Assembly: GCA_035235625.1 (NCBI GenBank)
Contig: CP141143.1
Location: 16,475,092-16,539,091, forward strand
DNA length: 64,000 bases
Source of the DNA: Saururus chinensis
Taxonomy: Eukaryota > Streptophyta > Magnoliopsida > Piperales > Saururaceae
Direction of reading: 5' to 3'
Part shown: positions 13,839 through 26,782 of the stretch, piece after piece
How positions within the stretch are numbered: position 1 is the first letter of the stretch
Layout of the letters: each line of letters opens with the position of its first letter
The notes under the pieces: model-generated
Database searches by the model: none
Seen by the model: the letters and a program-made list of their open reading frames with translations, nothing else
Told to the model about the DNA's origin: nothing
Position numbers and translations under genes: made by a program

Positions 13839-13870
13839 CCTCGCCGACACCAGGGCTGTGGTGACCTCAT
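13835..13870 (-). promoter_or_regulatory. Short upstream ORF overlapping the BTB start codon
   Basis: An ATG at 13870-13868, in a different frame from the BTB gene, opens an 11-codon reading frame. Its TGA stop overlaps the main ATG in an ATGA arrangement at 13838-13835. If this region is transcribed, this is the layout of an upstream ORF that could lower translation or feed reinitiation. Whether it lies inside the mRNA is inferred, because the transcription start is not visible. Confidence 0.35.
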
Positions 13871-14640
13871 TGATGCAGTGTAAGATTCCGTCCAAGAATT
13901 CTCCGGCCTTTCCCAGGTTTACAACCTCTGTTGGCTCCCCAGACAAGAAACAAGGAACAGAGCAAGTGCAGAAAGATACAGAGATAGATTTTAATTTCAA
14001 AATGACCGGTTGCTTGTCTTATTATTCTACTTCATTTGTTTTTATTGAATTATGGTATTTTGTGAGCCTGTTAGCATGTAAAGGATTGCTTTTACGCCAT
14101 GAGTGAGAAAGAGAGAGTTGTTTATGGATTTCACTGGCTAAGGTTTAATGTCAAACTTTATTTAATGAGGCAGCAGAAATCTTATTATAAACTAGTTATG
14201 ATATTTTAGCTAGTATGATATTCAAGAAATAATGAACTTGGACCCTTGAAAGCAAAGCTAAGGCCATGCGTGAAAATGGTTTAAATCTCTAGTGCTATAG
14301 CACAAGAGTCACTAGGTGTTGAAATAAGTAAAAGATGAGTTTTTCCTTTAATGTATTGATTGGATTGTGCTACCTTCCTAACTTCTCCACTGTCTGCAGC
14401 TCAGTGAAGGCTTCTCTGAAACTAAAATATGGTGCTGGAAATAGACTCAACGAAATACTAACCACCACTCACCAAGACTCCAATAGACCAAGGGCACATA
14501 GTGGTGGCCTCGGTCCTCACCGTAATTACTACATACATTCAAGTTCTTCGTGCTCTTTAATATATTTTGTACTTACCAAGAAAATTGATGCTAAAGGTAT
14601 AAAATTCATTGATTACATATTTCCACTAAGGTGAATGTGT
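13871..14640. other. Region upstream of the BTB gene
   Basis: It probably contains the BTB 5' UTR and promoter. No TATA box stands out. Short frames on both strands show no recognisable product. Confidence 0.4.
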
Positions 14641-14654
14641 CAGCGTATACACGT

Positions 14655-14866
14655 AAGTCTTTTTTCTTTTCATCTTAAATTAATAGTTTTATTTGATAAA
14701 AAAAATTTGTTTTATATTAATAGCTATATTTTATTTAATTTAAATAGTTGAGTACTTCAAAAAAAAATATCAGAAACTTATTTTCTCTTAAATGTGGGTT
14801 TCACCATTCTAAAAAAATTATTAATTTTTAAATATAATTATTAATATAGGACAGAGAAAATAATAT
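14655..14866. mobile_element. AT-rich MITE remnant (ATTAATAG family)
   Basis: ATTAATAGTTTTATTT at the left and AATTATTAATATAGGAC at the right form imperfect inverted ends. The same motifs recur at about 15447, 25770, 26160, 26352, 35340, 35540, 46115 and 46852, so this is an abundant family. Confidence 0.5.
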
Positions 14867-14963
14867 TTTAAACGATGATGAGAGGCATCATTATAGAACA
14901 AGGAAAAATTATTGGGTACTTTGGGTAATACTATATGAGATTTACTTCAATTTATGTACACTT

Positions 14964-15060
14964 TATGTTAATGCACGCTTAGCGCAAGTGGCAAAGCGTT
15001 TAAAGGGCTCACGCTGAATTCTCAAAATCTATGGCATGTATAAAATAGGAGTAACTCCGA
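14964..15060 (+). other. tRNA-like A box remnant
   Basis: GCTTAGCGCAAGTGGCAAAG resembles the 5' half of a tRNA or tRNA-derived SINE. The expected B box is degraded, so this is at most a decayed SINE. Confidence 0.25.
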
Positions 15061-16249
15061 GTACTCAATGATTTATCTGGAAGAAGAACTTGGGTAGTGT
15101 GCTGTGCATTATTACGTGCTTTATCACCTACACTATGTCATTGAACATAAGCAAGGCTTTTGTCGTGTTACAAATAACGGTGCTCGTTTAGGATCTAATA
15201 ACTGCTTAATTACTGGATGTATGGCGACAAGAAAGTATCTATAGTGGGACAGCCCTTCCCGGAATCTTGAAGTATTTGCAACTTGCACGCTATCCTACTT
15301 CACCTGTCATCTCTCTCACTCTGGTGGGAGCCTACAAACTTGAGAACAAGAGAGCTGACGAAATATATATAGGGGCCCAGGAGCTGGCCAACCACAATTT
15401 TCCTCCGGCGGATTATCGTAAATGTCACACGCTAATGAATATTCTCCGTCCCACATTAATAACTTTAATTTAGTTTATTTTAAAAATTAAATAAAACTAT
15501 TAATATAAAATGAAGAAAGTATGCGTTAAACGCGACTTATGGTGAAGGAGATCCAGCCGGCATCATATAAGAGGGCTAAAAACACTTCCGTATTGGGTGA
15601 ATATTCAAAAAGTTGGTGGGACCTGGTTTAGGTGAGAGGTGGATCAGCGGTCTCTTGATATTTTGTGTTCTCCATACTAATTTATTGGCAAAGAAATGGC
15701 AATAAGTAATGAGTTCATGCAGGTTTCAATCAGAAGAAAGAGAATAAAAACGCCGTCATTAACAAGCAGGCTGCTCCTGTAAATTTAGTCAAATGGTTTG
15801 GTTTGGAGGCAGCTAATCTCAAAATGTAATGTGGCGTTCCAAACCGTCGTTATCTGTAAACGGGCACCAAAATGATTATTATGAGTAAAATAGCGTAATT
15901 TTTAAGTTCAAAACTTTGAAAGATGCATAAAAGTGCAATTCGGAAAAGAAATAAGTGAAGGGAACTAGTTTCAGATTATCTTCGTTATTTTAGTCATGAA
16001 GACAAAAATAGCATGGCCCTTTTAATCATGGTTTAGAGAAGTCGTTGTGGTCATTAATGAGGGCCAACATCTACCAAAGCCGTCTCTGTCATATTTCTGA
16101 ATCAACCGTGAGATGAACAATCTCAATTGTGCCGATCGAACCAACCACGAGGAATAAGTTAGGCGTGCATAGATTATTATCCAATCAACACTTAAAGGTT
16201 GAATGTTTTCAAGCTTTAAATAAATGTCCCCCAGTCTACACAAGCTAAA
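15061..16249. other. Intergenic, no gene seen
   Basis: A MITE scrap at 15447-15525 (CTCCGTCCCACATTAATA). Otherwise there is no repeat or reading frame I can name. Confidence 0.4.
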
Positions 16250-16513
16250 TTTAAGATAAAATATTAGCTAAAAGTAACTAAATAATAACATTAAAATAAA
16301 TTAACTTAATTTTGATTTCTTCATTACTAATCTTCTCTAAAGTACACAATGTATAGAAAAATTTAAACTAATCTTAATAAAATTAAAAATAATATTTAAT
16401 CTAATTCTAACTAAATAAGGAGTATAGCTATTAGGAATTATAATAGGAATTAAATTTAACCTAAAATAATAATCTAAACTAATGTATTCTAATTTAGGGG
16501 CACAATATTTTAC
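16250..16513 (-). repeat. Left copy of a degenerate direct repeat, probable 3' LTR of old gypsy element
   Basis: It aligns with 21345-21572 over most of its length (shared GATTTTGATTTCT, CTTAATAAAATTAA, AATTTAGGG). The identity is clearly lower than in the recent duplications. The direct orientation flanking a gag remnant suggests an old LTR pair. Confidence 0.5.
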
Positions 16514-16546
16514 CACTGTTTCCACATCGAGTTATCCTTAAGGCGA

Positions 16547-17530
16547 CTACTTTTCTAAGGCTTGAAATATTAGATGAATGTCATTAACTAGCATAGCCAG
16601 ATCAACATCAAATTCGGCTACTAGTCCAGTTGGTGCATCAACAACGTACATATGAAAAGACTTACATTGATATCCAAGAGTATATTTCTCATCACAATTG
16701 TAGTATAGTCCATTTTTTACAGTGGGCATCCATTTCAGCTTGTGTAAGCTTCTTGACTTAAATTGTGGGAGGGGAAGAAGGAAAAACATGGGATGTAGTA
16801 GTGGAGGTAGAGGACGAACTGGAGGAGGAAGTATGCCCGTGTTGTGTTACTTTTTTCTCACATACATGAGCCATAAGCATAATTTCTGTCAAGGAGGTCC
16901 AAGGAAAAGAAGTTGCAATTCACCTTTAATCTCAAACTTAGACTTGCTTTGAAGACACCGATTAGGGCATGCTCTGGCCATCCTTGGACACGGTTCACTA
17001 AGTGCTTGAACTTATCCTAATAGTCTTGGACTTATCCCCGTTGTCAAACCTGAGGCAACAAATTGTTAAAATTATAGTAGGGTGTTTGGTTGAAATAGAA
17101 GAGAAGAGCATGCTCGAACTTAGGCCAAGTAGTGTCCGGTTGTTGAGCAAGGAACTGGTTGACCCAATGCATAACATGCCCTCCATATGAAAAGAGGCTA
17201 ATTCGCACTGTTTGTGAGCTGGAGTGTGATGGAAGTGGAAGAAACTCTTTGCTTGAAAAACACATTCATCCAGGTCGTCGCCTTTGAAGACCAGAAAAGT
17301 GACGCAAATTGGGCGAGCATGAATAGCCGGGTTCTGATATGGATGTGCACCAACGTAAGAGTAGTCAGCACGGCCTTGACCACGAGGATGATTGGCGTGT
17401 TCACGGTAGTCCATCTCCTCAATAAAAGCATCATCGGCAACAAGTTGGTCATCGAGAGGGGTGTAACCCAGTGGATAAGGAGCTGTGTAGCATTATAGGG
17501 CCCATCAACGTGCACAACATGACGCAACAA
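16547..17530 (-). pseudogene. Ty3/gypsy gag remnant with decayed zinc knuckle
   Basis: Minus-strand frames contain pieces of a gypsy-type gag: CVFQAKSFFHFHHTPAHK, then CELASFHMEG, then HVMHWVNQFLAQQPDTTW, and further on YYNCDEKYTLGYQCK. The last is the CCHC zinc knuckle with the first Cys and the His both replaced by Tyr. The pieces lie in different frames and no protease, reverse transcriptase or integrase follows. The gene is long dead. The upstream half lies right of the solo LTR, near 20370-21340. Confidence 0.65.
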
Positions 17531-17783
17531 CTAACTTGGTTGCACGAGATGAGATGCAAGTGGGGCCACCTGGGCAAACAGTTTGTTTGAGTGATGGGCT
17601 CCCAAAATACCAACCCCGGTTCAAACCGGCATGGTAATAAACTCATCTTCTTGAACCAAGTCTGCGGGAGAGGAAAAACTCAACTGAGAGTGAGGTACCG
17701 GGGGAGGGGGGAAGGAGAGGGATGTGTGGTGGCTGGAGCGATGACTGACAAATGCGTGTTGACCGAAAGAAGGGGACTGCCAG

Positions 17784-20366
17784 TGTCACTCCCCACCACA
17801 CTCTCTCCTAACCAGAACCTAGTCCAAGGAGAAGGCGGTACACAATGCGACAAAATGAAGTGGAATTGCGAAAGACTTAACCTATTCTGGGTGAATTCTC
17901 TTTGAAGTACGCACACGTGCCATTTGTGCAAAAACAAATAAAGGAAGATAAATGAGACTAATTAACAATCTTAGTCATTACAATACCCACATCATCTAAA
18001 TAACAACATAATATTTAAGCCTTTAGGGCTACACAAGTCTAAAGCCAACATTGGTTAACCATAATATGAGCTAAAGTCAAATATAAATCTAACACATCGT
18101 AAGGCAAGTCAAACACAACCCAAATAACTAGCCCCTCTCATGGTGCATATCTAACCTCATGCTCAACTTAAAGACCATCTGGAGCACATGCATGACATAT
18201 CATACAACCCCAAAACAAAAACCACAAACAAAAAAGGGGTGAACTTAGCTTAGTAAGGATTTTGATACGAAATATAAATTCATAAAAATACCACATGTAT
18301 TTTCAATCTAAACATGCATCACATAACCATTCTCTACAAACATCATGAGATAAATCACATTCCATATAAATATTCATGCCCTTGTGCATCATGAGATAAA
18401 TCATGTTGTATAAACATATTTATGCCACCTATGCATCATGATGTAAATGACATTCCATAAACACATTCATGTTATATGTGCAACATAGATTCATTCATAA
18501 TTCATAACACATATGCACACCATGTGCAAACATCTAAGTTTCATGGTTCATTCACATCCTGCATGGAGCAATTATCAATATTCACATTCACCCTGCATAA
18601 TCAAGTACATCAAAATAATTTTATCATGTATAAATCAATCCATATGCACTATGTGTAACATAAACACCATTGTCCTTACACAACCTGTGTCAATTAACAT
18701 TATAATCCATACACACACATAAATCAATCGGTGAATGTCTTATAATTGAGAAAATAACCTTGCTCATCCTAGCCAGAGCCTAAGCAGACCTGATCACCTT
18801 GGCCTGAGCTTAAGTAGACCTGCTCACCTAGGACAATCCCTAATAGGGAAGGTTCGAATTCCTAAAAAAAAAAAACTAGAACAATTTGGATAAGTTCCCT
18901 AGCTAGGAAAATACCCCCTAGTAAGTTGGTGCATACGGACAAACCAACATAGATTCTCAAGTGCAGAATACACATCAATTTAACTCATTATAATATCTCG
19001 CTCTTCACACCTAGGGAGGAACCATCCACAAGGGACAAAAACCCCATCCATTGGACGTAAAGCCGATTCGATAAACTTTCAAGCAGCTAATATGGAAAAC
19101 AACAACATCCAACCGATTAATCACGGTGAAAAACAAATAATATTCGCTTACAAATCATTTTTATAATGCGTGCAATATGATACATACATGAGTAAATGCT
19201 ACATGAAGACAAGCATAAGTAAACATATTCTAATCAGTCCAAATATGCATGAAACATGGTTCATTTGTGATAAATAGAATTGTACAAGCATAAGTAAAAA
19301 TATACATATATGGTAGTGTTTATATTTGTACTAAAACATGTGGAACATGGATCTTCTATAATCAAAGTGATATGTGCATTTATCCATATGTCATCACGGT
19401 TATAACCTATTGGGATCATGAAATAAATACTAAGAAATCATTGAAAATATAGATTTAAAACAAGTAGAGCATCATGTAAAACCTAAACAAGTATAGTCAT
19501 TTTCGTGCTTAAGCTAAATCATATCCAAGAAAGGTTCTTATGCAATTAAGGTGACAATTATAAGTATCTATAATTTATTATGACTATACAAAATTAGAAT
19601 AATGAGAAAAGAACAAGAAATAACAAAAAATCCACAAAAATAACCATTTTCACCAAAATTGCATTTGGTCGTTTGAATTGCCCTGTAACTCTTTCGAACG
19701 CCTAGTCGTTATCCTTAGCTTAAAAATAAAAATGACCTAATTAGGGTTTTAAATCAAAATTAAAAATATAATTTTGATGGAAGAAAACCAAGAATCAAAA
19801 TAGGAGAAATGAAGATAGAGGTGATTAAAACAAAAATTGAAAGATTAAGAGTAATTAAGGGAAGAAAAGTCACCTTAATCAAGGGTTTATCCTTTGGGAA
19901 ATGGGGGTAGAGTAAGCCTCCCTCTTAAATACAGACCTTCCCTATTTGGCAAATGACTAGTTTTTTTTTATATTATAAGGGTTTTGGGCTGTGAATATGA
20001 CTTGTTGGGATGGAAAATAGGAGAATACGCTTAAGTGACTAGTTAAGGGTATTTTTGATTCAAAAATAAATTTAATCATACTCAAACCTACTTAGACGAA
20101 TCACTAGAAGGTTAGAGGCCAAAATAGGCAGCTTGTCGTCCCACCCGGATGTGGATCCCATGGTGGGGCCTACTCCCTTGATAAAGGAAAAAAAATATCT
20201 TTAAATAGGTACAAATTTTAATAAATCAAGTTTGACACTAATACTCATAAAATAAAATTAAACCTTAAGGAATTAATAATTACTATCTCATAACCTCAAA
20301 ATATCAAATCAAACCGGCAAACAAACAAATTAACACAATTACAGAAAAGAAATAAGAGATCTTATA
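17784..20366 (-). mobile_element. Solo LTR, 2.6 kb, family 1-like, minus strand
   Basis: Read on the minus strand it begins TATAAGATCTCTTATTTC (the first G of TG mutated to A) and ends GGGGAGTGACA. Near its end are the marks shared with the other family 1 LTRs: CACCCCTTTTTTTGT, TTTTGTTTTGGGG and GTGCGTACT. The flanking 5-mers are GCCAG and GTCAG, one transition apart. It splits the gag region of an older gypsy element. Confidence 0.7.
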
Positions 20367-20369
20367 GTC

Positions 20370-21344
20370 AGTTGGGCCAACAGCGGAGGGGGCGGAAAGA
20401 CATTCCCGGAGCCATGCAGAGGCACTGAAGGGCACAGAAGAGGCCGTAGGAGGCTGAAATGACAACAAAGCAGACTATCTAGATGCGACCGGAGCTGTCG
20501 ACAACTTCGGCGGAAGATATGGAAGGTGAAATAGGCAGCTTCAGCGGATCTGGTTGGGGACAACTGCGTGGTGGCTTAGTCCAGTACAGAATGCTTGGCG
20601 GTGTGGGCGGATTTGGCCTAGAACTACGAAGACAAAGGGGTGACGACAGAGAGTCCAACGGCTACTGGAGCAAACAAGGACGGTGGCTAGGCGACATATG
20701 GATCTGGAATCAATGTAGCCTCATTGCCCGATGCAAAGGCAGTCCATGACGGTTGGATTGGTGGCGGATGGGCAACAGACAGAACCCTAGAGGCGGCCAA
20801 AATAAGGTGCAGAGCGCTTGAGGGTCTAGGGGCCATGGTAGCGCTCGACGATGATGGCTGCACGACATAAAGGAGGGATTTTTTGTGGGAGATGAAGCGG
20901 CCGTTGAAGAATGGTGGGTGCAGGTGAAGACAATTCAACTATGGAGAGGGCATGCAACAAGTGCAAGACCTCATCAAAACGACGGTTGCTCTCATCGAAA
21001 TAGCAGCCGAATTCGTCAAAATGGAGGCCGAATTGATCATTACTCGCAACAAGCCAACCAGTGGTCTATGCTTGCATGGCTGCAAGGGTCTTCAATTTGG
21101 TAAGCTCTAAAACTGTGGTTTTTAGTTGATCTTTGAATTGTTGTGTGTGAGTGTGAAGGCGAGCGAGGGAAGACTCCGAGAGGGCACGTCGCGGAGGCCT
21201 AAAGAATTAGTTGTTGAGGGGGGCAGCTAAGTGTCAAGTTCCAGACTTTTTCGGCATGGTTGACTCATCATGGAATGAGGAGAATAGTTGGTAACAGTGA
21301 GCATAAATGACCTTCAGTTACCAATGGTGTACACAAGTTAAATT
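20370..21344 (-). other. Detached 5' part of the old gypsy element
   Basis: A GC-richer stretch between the solo LTR and the right-hand repeat. Minus-strand frames give short proline- and serine-rich pieces, for example ELSSPAPTILQRPLH, broken by stops. This fits an untranslated leader and gag N-terminus, now decayed. Confidence 0.4.
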
Positions 21345-21572
21345 AAAAATAAAAAGAACTTAAAATAACTAAACGATAAAATTAAAATAAACTAATTTGA
21401 TTTTGATTTCTCCATTATTAATCTTCTCGAGAAAATCTAAATTAATCTTAATAAAATTAAGAGATAATCTTTAATTTAATTTTAACTAAATAAGAAATGT
21501 AGTTATTAAGAATTAGGAATCAAATCTAACTTCAAATAAAAATCTAATCTAATTTATTTTAATTTAGGGCAC
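21345..21572 (-). repeat. Right copy of the same direct repeat, probable 5' LTR
   Basis: Partner of 16250-16513. On the minus strand it precedes the gag-like region, as a 5' LTR should. No clear primer-binding site was found next to it. Confidence 0.5.
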
Positions 21573-22683
21573 AACACCCCTCTTTGGAAAATCACCTGTA
21601 AATTCGCGGAAGTGGTAGGCTTCTAAAGGAAGTCTACAACACTGGTATTTAATTACCAACGAGCAACTTGGTATCTAATTATCAGTGTTGAGTATTTACA
21701 GAAAAGGTAATCAAATTTTAATATTGATAAGTTGATCATCATCTTGCCAGGCAAGTTATGTAACTTCGGGAGTCCAAAATTTGGGTGACTGACCTCCCTT
21801 ATGTTGTTTGGGAGGCGCAGGCTTATTTAATCTTTGAATGAATGTTTCCTTTAATAAAAAATAGGTAATATCTTGTAGGGATAATATATGTAGCAACCGA
21901 TTAATGCACTTCTTGGTATTTATACTATATGATTCCCGTTTAGTTAAGCCTGAGCATCATTTGCAATTCGAGGACGGATATTATAAAAGGAGCCACTTGT
22001 TCTCATACAAGTTTTTTCCATTGCCAATTGATACTTAAGCTAAAAAAAAACTGGCTAATTGATAGAGACATCTTTTGGGCCTTTGGAGGGTCATATGCCA
22101 TATGCGGGCACCTATTACTTGGTGGCGTCAATGGGCTGCCTAAAGCCCGAATCTCTGCCTCTCCAAATTGGGCCCCAACATGTTGAGCCCCATTGATGCA
22201 TTCATCCCTTCCCACCCAATTTGAACGCCATTCCTGTGAGGACAGAGCTTTAGTATATTCACGAGGCTGAGCCCATTACATTCTAAGCCTAAATTTAACT
22301 AACTCACAGTATTTTTTTGGTATAATTAACTAATATTTTATATCCCATAGTAATTGTCTGAAATAAGAAATTTAATCAAATAAAACTAAAATGAACTTCC
22401 TAGTCCATTTTGTTTTTCTTGCGTCACATTAACAATCGGTCTTGGATGTGGCTGCAAAAATTAAGTCGGAACACCTCACACCCAAGGTGAACGGTTTGGC
22501 TCCACACACTGACACACCCAGGAATGGACGGAGATGGGCTCTAATAAACCTAAATAGTTATTTCATAAGGAAATCCCAACCACTTGGTTTATAAGACATA
22601 AGAAATTTAGTGTCTTTTATAATTATCATATATTTTATTATTAGATATGTAATTATAATTAGCTGATTTTGTGTATGATAGAG
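21573..22683. other. Intergenic, no gene seen
   Basis: 22560-22680 resembles 43840-44330, part of the older tandem unit around the HMA genes. The rest is unassigned. Confidence 0.4.
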
Positions 22684-23281
22684 TGTCACGGGGTAGCGAA
22701 GCGGACTATCTATGACACATACTAGGGTGCACAAAGTTTGAAAAAACTATCCTCATACAACCACTTTGGCTGCCACTCTAGTAGAATGAAGAATATTTCT
22801 TATATTATATAAGGGGACATGGCGAGTTGAAATAATAAAACTGTTAGTATAATGCATAGCCTTGCAATTGACTATCTCAGATGATAACGAATGCTTGTTG
22901 TGCTGTTAGTTATTATGCCAGAAGCCTCGTCCGTTGGGAGATGGCGCTCTCCGACCTATTGGGCGGTCGTTCAGCTTTATGGCAGTGTTAGATATAAAGA
23001 CTTTTGTATGTACGTAACTGAGATGGAATATTCGGATATCCGAGTTGCCTAAGTTAGATCTGTATATCGGAAGGAGGTGTCTTCCTCTGGCAAACTCGCT
23101 TGAAAAATATCCCGGCACATTCACACGTCTACCTTGGGAAGGGTTCATTATTTAGTTTCGAAGGCTGGACATTTGGTCGAATGGTACAAAACCATGACCT
23201 TGATGAAGAATGACTTACTCGCTTAACTATTTAACCTTACGAATGCTATACGATAGGCATTTCTAAGGTACCCCCGTGACA
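22684..23281 (+). mobile_element. Probable solo LTR, 598 bp
   Basis: It begins TGTCACGGGGTAGCG and ends TACCCCCGTGACA, i.e. TG...CA with inverted ends. The related sequence at 44290-44360 lacks it, which supports an insertion. The flanks TAGAG and AGAAT do not form a clear target duplication. A TATA-like TTATATAAGG lies inside. Confidence 0.5.
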
Positions 23282-23948
23282 AGAATCCGTCTGTGTCGTG
23301 AGGTAGTGCGTGCGCATGATCCTCAGTGATAATTGATATGTGAAGGTGATCATCCACCGGTGAAGCATCACCAGACCTTAGTTCATCACCTAGCGAGGAC
23401 TCAACTCAAGCCCAGACCTTAGTTCACTTTAATTCTCTTAATTTTTTTTGCTATGAATGTCCATACGTAGACTCTTCTTGAACACATATTATCTCACTTT
23501 CAAGGAGAAGGTCAGCATTTGTGGGAAGAAAATGATATTTTCAAACCACTCAGTCAACCTTTGTTAGATAAAGATGCCGCGAATCATAGCATGAAACCAA
23601 ACTACGAATTCTTCATCTCAATCATTTTTTCAAGAAAAATAAAGAAAGCATGCATTTACGTGATATCTGCTTCTATACATACAAAACTTAACAAGGAGAC
23701 TAGAGTTGCATTTCAATGGGAAATTAGGGATTACAAGAGGCTGCAAGATCTGAGCTTTGCTGAAGCAACATTGCCCATCTGTTATTATACTCAGTACGTC
23801 TAGCCGCATTTGGAAGGATGGGCGTACTGGGACTAACCAACAAGTAAAAACTCTACACAACAAGGGGTAGGGATTACAATCTTCTTGAGTATCAAACACC
23901 TGACTCCTGTATACTATAATGCTTGACCTCAAAACATGAGTTGGAGGC

Positions 23949-24493
23949 TCACATGATTGAGCAAAGGTCTGGGTCCCTCTCTCTAACATAGTATGGTGGC
24001 TCATACTCCAGGCGACATGTCCGCGAAACCGGCAATGGCTCACTATCTTGTTGCCCAGTACTAGGTTTTTTCTCCTCTTCTTTTTTTTCTTCGACACTAA
24101 CGATTTCTGCGAACCCCATTTTCTTTCTAAGGGACTTTGCCAATTCGACTGAATCAAAATCTTCGCCGACCACCACCAGCTGATCCTGATCCTTCTCCCC
24201 AATTTGTGCTGATAGAACACCTGCAATAAGAAAGAACACGGTTTGATCTCAACCGGTGATCAATGTCTAGTTAATTTACAGCCAGAGCACTTGAGCCTCA
24301 AGTGGACAGCTGATCAACTTACCAGGTGGGCTAACTGCAGTCTTCATGGCTTTGCGTCGCGCTTTGTCGTCACACATATGCTGCTTTATCACCACCTTTT
24401 GCTGTAGATTAAGTCCTTGTTATCGTTAATGACAGACTAAAAAGCATCTAAAAAATTAAACTAAGAGTAAGACAGACGTACACATACCTTCAT
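23949..24493 (-). CDS. Small HMA-domain isoprenylated protein (HIPP-like), copy A, intact
   Basis: Three exons, 24493-24488 (Met-Lys only), 24401-24323 and 24220-23949, with GT-AG introns, give 118 residues. Residues 4-72 form a heavy-metal-associated fold (VVIKQHM, then DQDQLVVVGEDFDSVELAKSLRKK). A Lys/Glu-rich linker (VEEKKEEEKKP) follows. The C-terminus is a CaaX box, CSIM, preceded by the RERDPDL context usual in these proteins, so farnesylation and membrane association are expected. The metal-site loop reads MCDDKARR where metal-binding relatives have M-x-C-x-x-C, so both ligand cysteines are replaced. Similar loops occur in the small HMA proteins and integrated HMA domains (RGA5 type) known in plant immunity; that link is family knowledge, not shown here. 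A TATA box lies about 125 bp upstream. The two-codon first exon is conserved in copies B and C. Confidence 0.85.
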
Positions 24494-24615
24494 ACTTATG
24501 ACCAACTCAGAGCTCTACAAGAGAAAACTTGGAGGTCTCCGACGGCCTAAAGGCCCTGCGCAGGGGTGAGAATTGATAGAGCTAGAGTAAGTTCAGAGCA
24601 TAACTAGGCATGTTT

Positions 24616-24625
24616 CTATATATAG
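24616..24625 (-). promoter_or_regulatory. TATA box of HMA copy A
   Basis: A CTATATATAG motif lies about 125 bp upstream of the copy A start codon. The same motif at the same distance is kept in copies B and C, which supports its use as the core promoter. Confidence 0.6.
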
Positions 24626-25226
24626 ACCTGGGAGTCAAAATGACAAAAGAAACGTGTTTTAATGATGTTAAGATTCACACATTAAAATGCTACTTCATAT
24701 TTTTCCCATACCATACCATTGATAAGTGGGGCCCATTAAAAATCTTCATCAATAACATTACTTATAATAAAATACTCGGGCACAAAGACCTGGAGCCAAC
24801 CCTTGAAACAGCCAAGTCCCCATCCCTGGAAACAACAAAGTCCAAAGTCAGGCTGGTGGTTACTAGTGAAGCGGGCCCCATTTATTTCTGACTAAATAAA
24901 ATATTTTTACTATGCGTAGATTTACAGGTTAAAACATTATTTTATCATTTTTATACTATTAAGGAGTAAGGCCTACAAAAATAGACCGTACTCATCAATG
25001 GTATAAAAATAATAAAATAACTTTATAATGTGAAAATCTTCGCGTCGCAATAACATTACTCTTGTGACTATATTTTTATATTTAGGGCTCTTTATAAAAG
25101 ATATTAGTATAATATTTTTATGACCACCGACTACTAATAGACATGTAAAGTTCTTAGTCATACAAGATAAGGCGGAGAAATTATTGGATATTCTCAACAA
25201 GTAGAAGTAAAATCTACACGAATCTT

Positions 25227-25234
25227 AGATCCGC

Positions 25235-25293
<59 letters not shown>
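25227..25293. repeat. TG/TA microsatellite, block A
   Basis: A short GT run passes into a TA run of about 50 bp. The matching tract in block B is about twice as long. Confidence 0.95.
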
Positions 25294-25297
<4 letters not shown>

Positions 25298-26158
25298 AGT
25301 GATAAACTTCTCTTTTTGATCTAAAATACAACAGGGTTGGCTTATTAGTTCAGCGTTCTGGGCCGTGAGGATTGAACAAGTGGTCACAAGAAACGTTGTA
25401 ACGAGTCAGAGTTAGGGGCTAAGAAGGTTCCAAAATCCGTACTCAGTGTGCCTAAAATGAACTTTGACCGGAAGTCAGCAGTCAGCTCTTCCTACTTGCC
25501 CCATTATTTATTTTTATTTTTATTTAATTTGAACTAGCAACAATACTTGAACCGAGTTGGAAGAATCGTGGACTTGACGAATGATTGATCCGATTATTTG
25601 CGAAAGAAGAGATTATTCAAGTCAGCTCTTCCTACTAGCCCTAATATATTCTTTTATTTTTTAAATTTGAACTAGCCACAGAACTGGAACTGTGTAGGAA
25701 GAATCGTGGACTCAATCTGATTATTTGCCAAAGAAGAGAATAAATCTCTTCCGTATAAGTTTTACTCTGTCTATCCCGTATTAATCATTATATTTAAAAA
25801 AAATAATAATTTTTAATAAATAGTAAAATTTATAATTTTAAGAAGAAAAAAAAAATTATAATATTCTTTTTTAAGTACTCAAATTACTTAAATTGAATAA
25901 AATTGAACTATTAGCGTAATTAGCATGAAACAATTTTTTTTAAATTAAATAGAGCTATTAATTTAAGACAAAGAAAATATTATGAGTTTGAAAATTTTAC
26001 ATAAGAAAATAAAATTACATTTTCTAGGATTTTTAGTATTTATTATTATAAAATAACAAACAAAATCCAAAGGTTCATCAATTCAGTTTTATGTTTGGTT
26101 TTAGAGTTTTTTTAAAGGATAATTAAACAACATTTACCCCATCTATATTATAAAAAAA

Positions 26159-26351
26159 TGCTCATTTCATCTTATATTAATAGCTCCATTTGACAAAAAA
26201 AATTATTCTATATTAATAGTTTTATTTTATTTAATTTAAGTGATTGAGTATTTAGCAATAATATCATAATCTTATTGTCTCTTCTTTTAGATATGAGTCA
26301 CTATTTAATAAAAAATATTATTTTTTAAAATATAGTTATTAATACTGGATG
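26159..26351. mobile_element. ATTAATAG-family MITE, block A
   Basis: Its right end reads TATTAATACTGGATGGAGGGAGTA, a variant of the CTCCCTCC ends seen in Stowaway-like elements. Its left end carries TTATATTAATAGCTCC. A second copy follows directly at 26352-26560; both are duplicated in block B. Confidence 0.55.
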
Positions 26352-26782
26352 GAGGGAGTATATATTCCTCTGTCCTACATTAATAGCTTCATTTGACAAA
26401 AAAATTATTCCATATATAAACCTCTATTTTGTTCAATTTTAGTGGTCGGGTATTTAAAAAAAGTATCATAAGTTATTTGCCATTCTATTAGATGTGAGTT
26501 TCATGGTGCAACAAAAATTACTATTTTCTAAATATAACTTTTAATATGGGACAAAAGAAATATTCATCAAATATGTAGGTAACCCTTGATCACATTGTAT
26601 TTAACTTGGATGTTCTTCACAGTGTTTTTTGTAAAATTCTCTTCTTCGGCTTGGAGTTCACTTAAAATAGGAGTTAACTGATGATCTCTCCTAGCCCACT
26701 TTCTGCCCTCAGAACCGTCACCCCATTGAGTGTTCTATGGGAAATACAAAACCTATAATTCTCCATTTGTACTCTTTAATTT

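Noticed and set aside
13839..14000. N-terminal extension of the BTB protein from an upstream in-frame Met
   Set aside because: The family starts at the Met at 13838, and the upstream residues show no conservation that I know of.
22679..23286. Target-site duplication for the 598 bp LTR-like element
   Set aside because: TAGAG and AGAAT do not match; the element call rests on its ends and on the related sequence without it.
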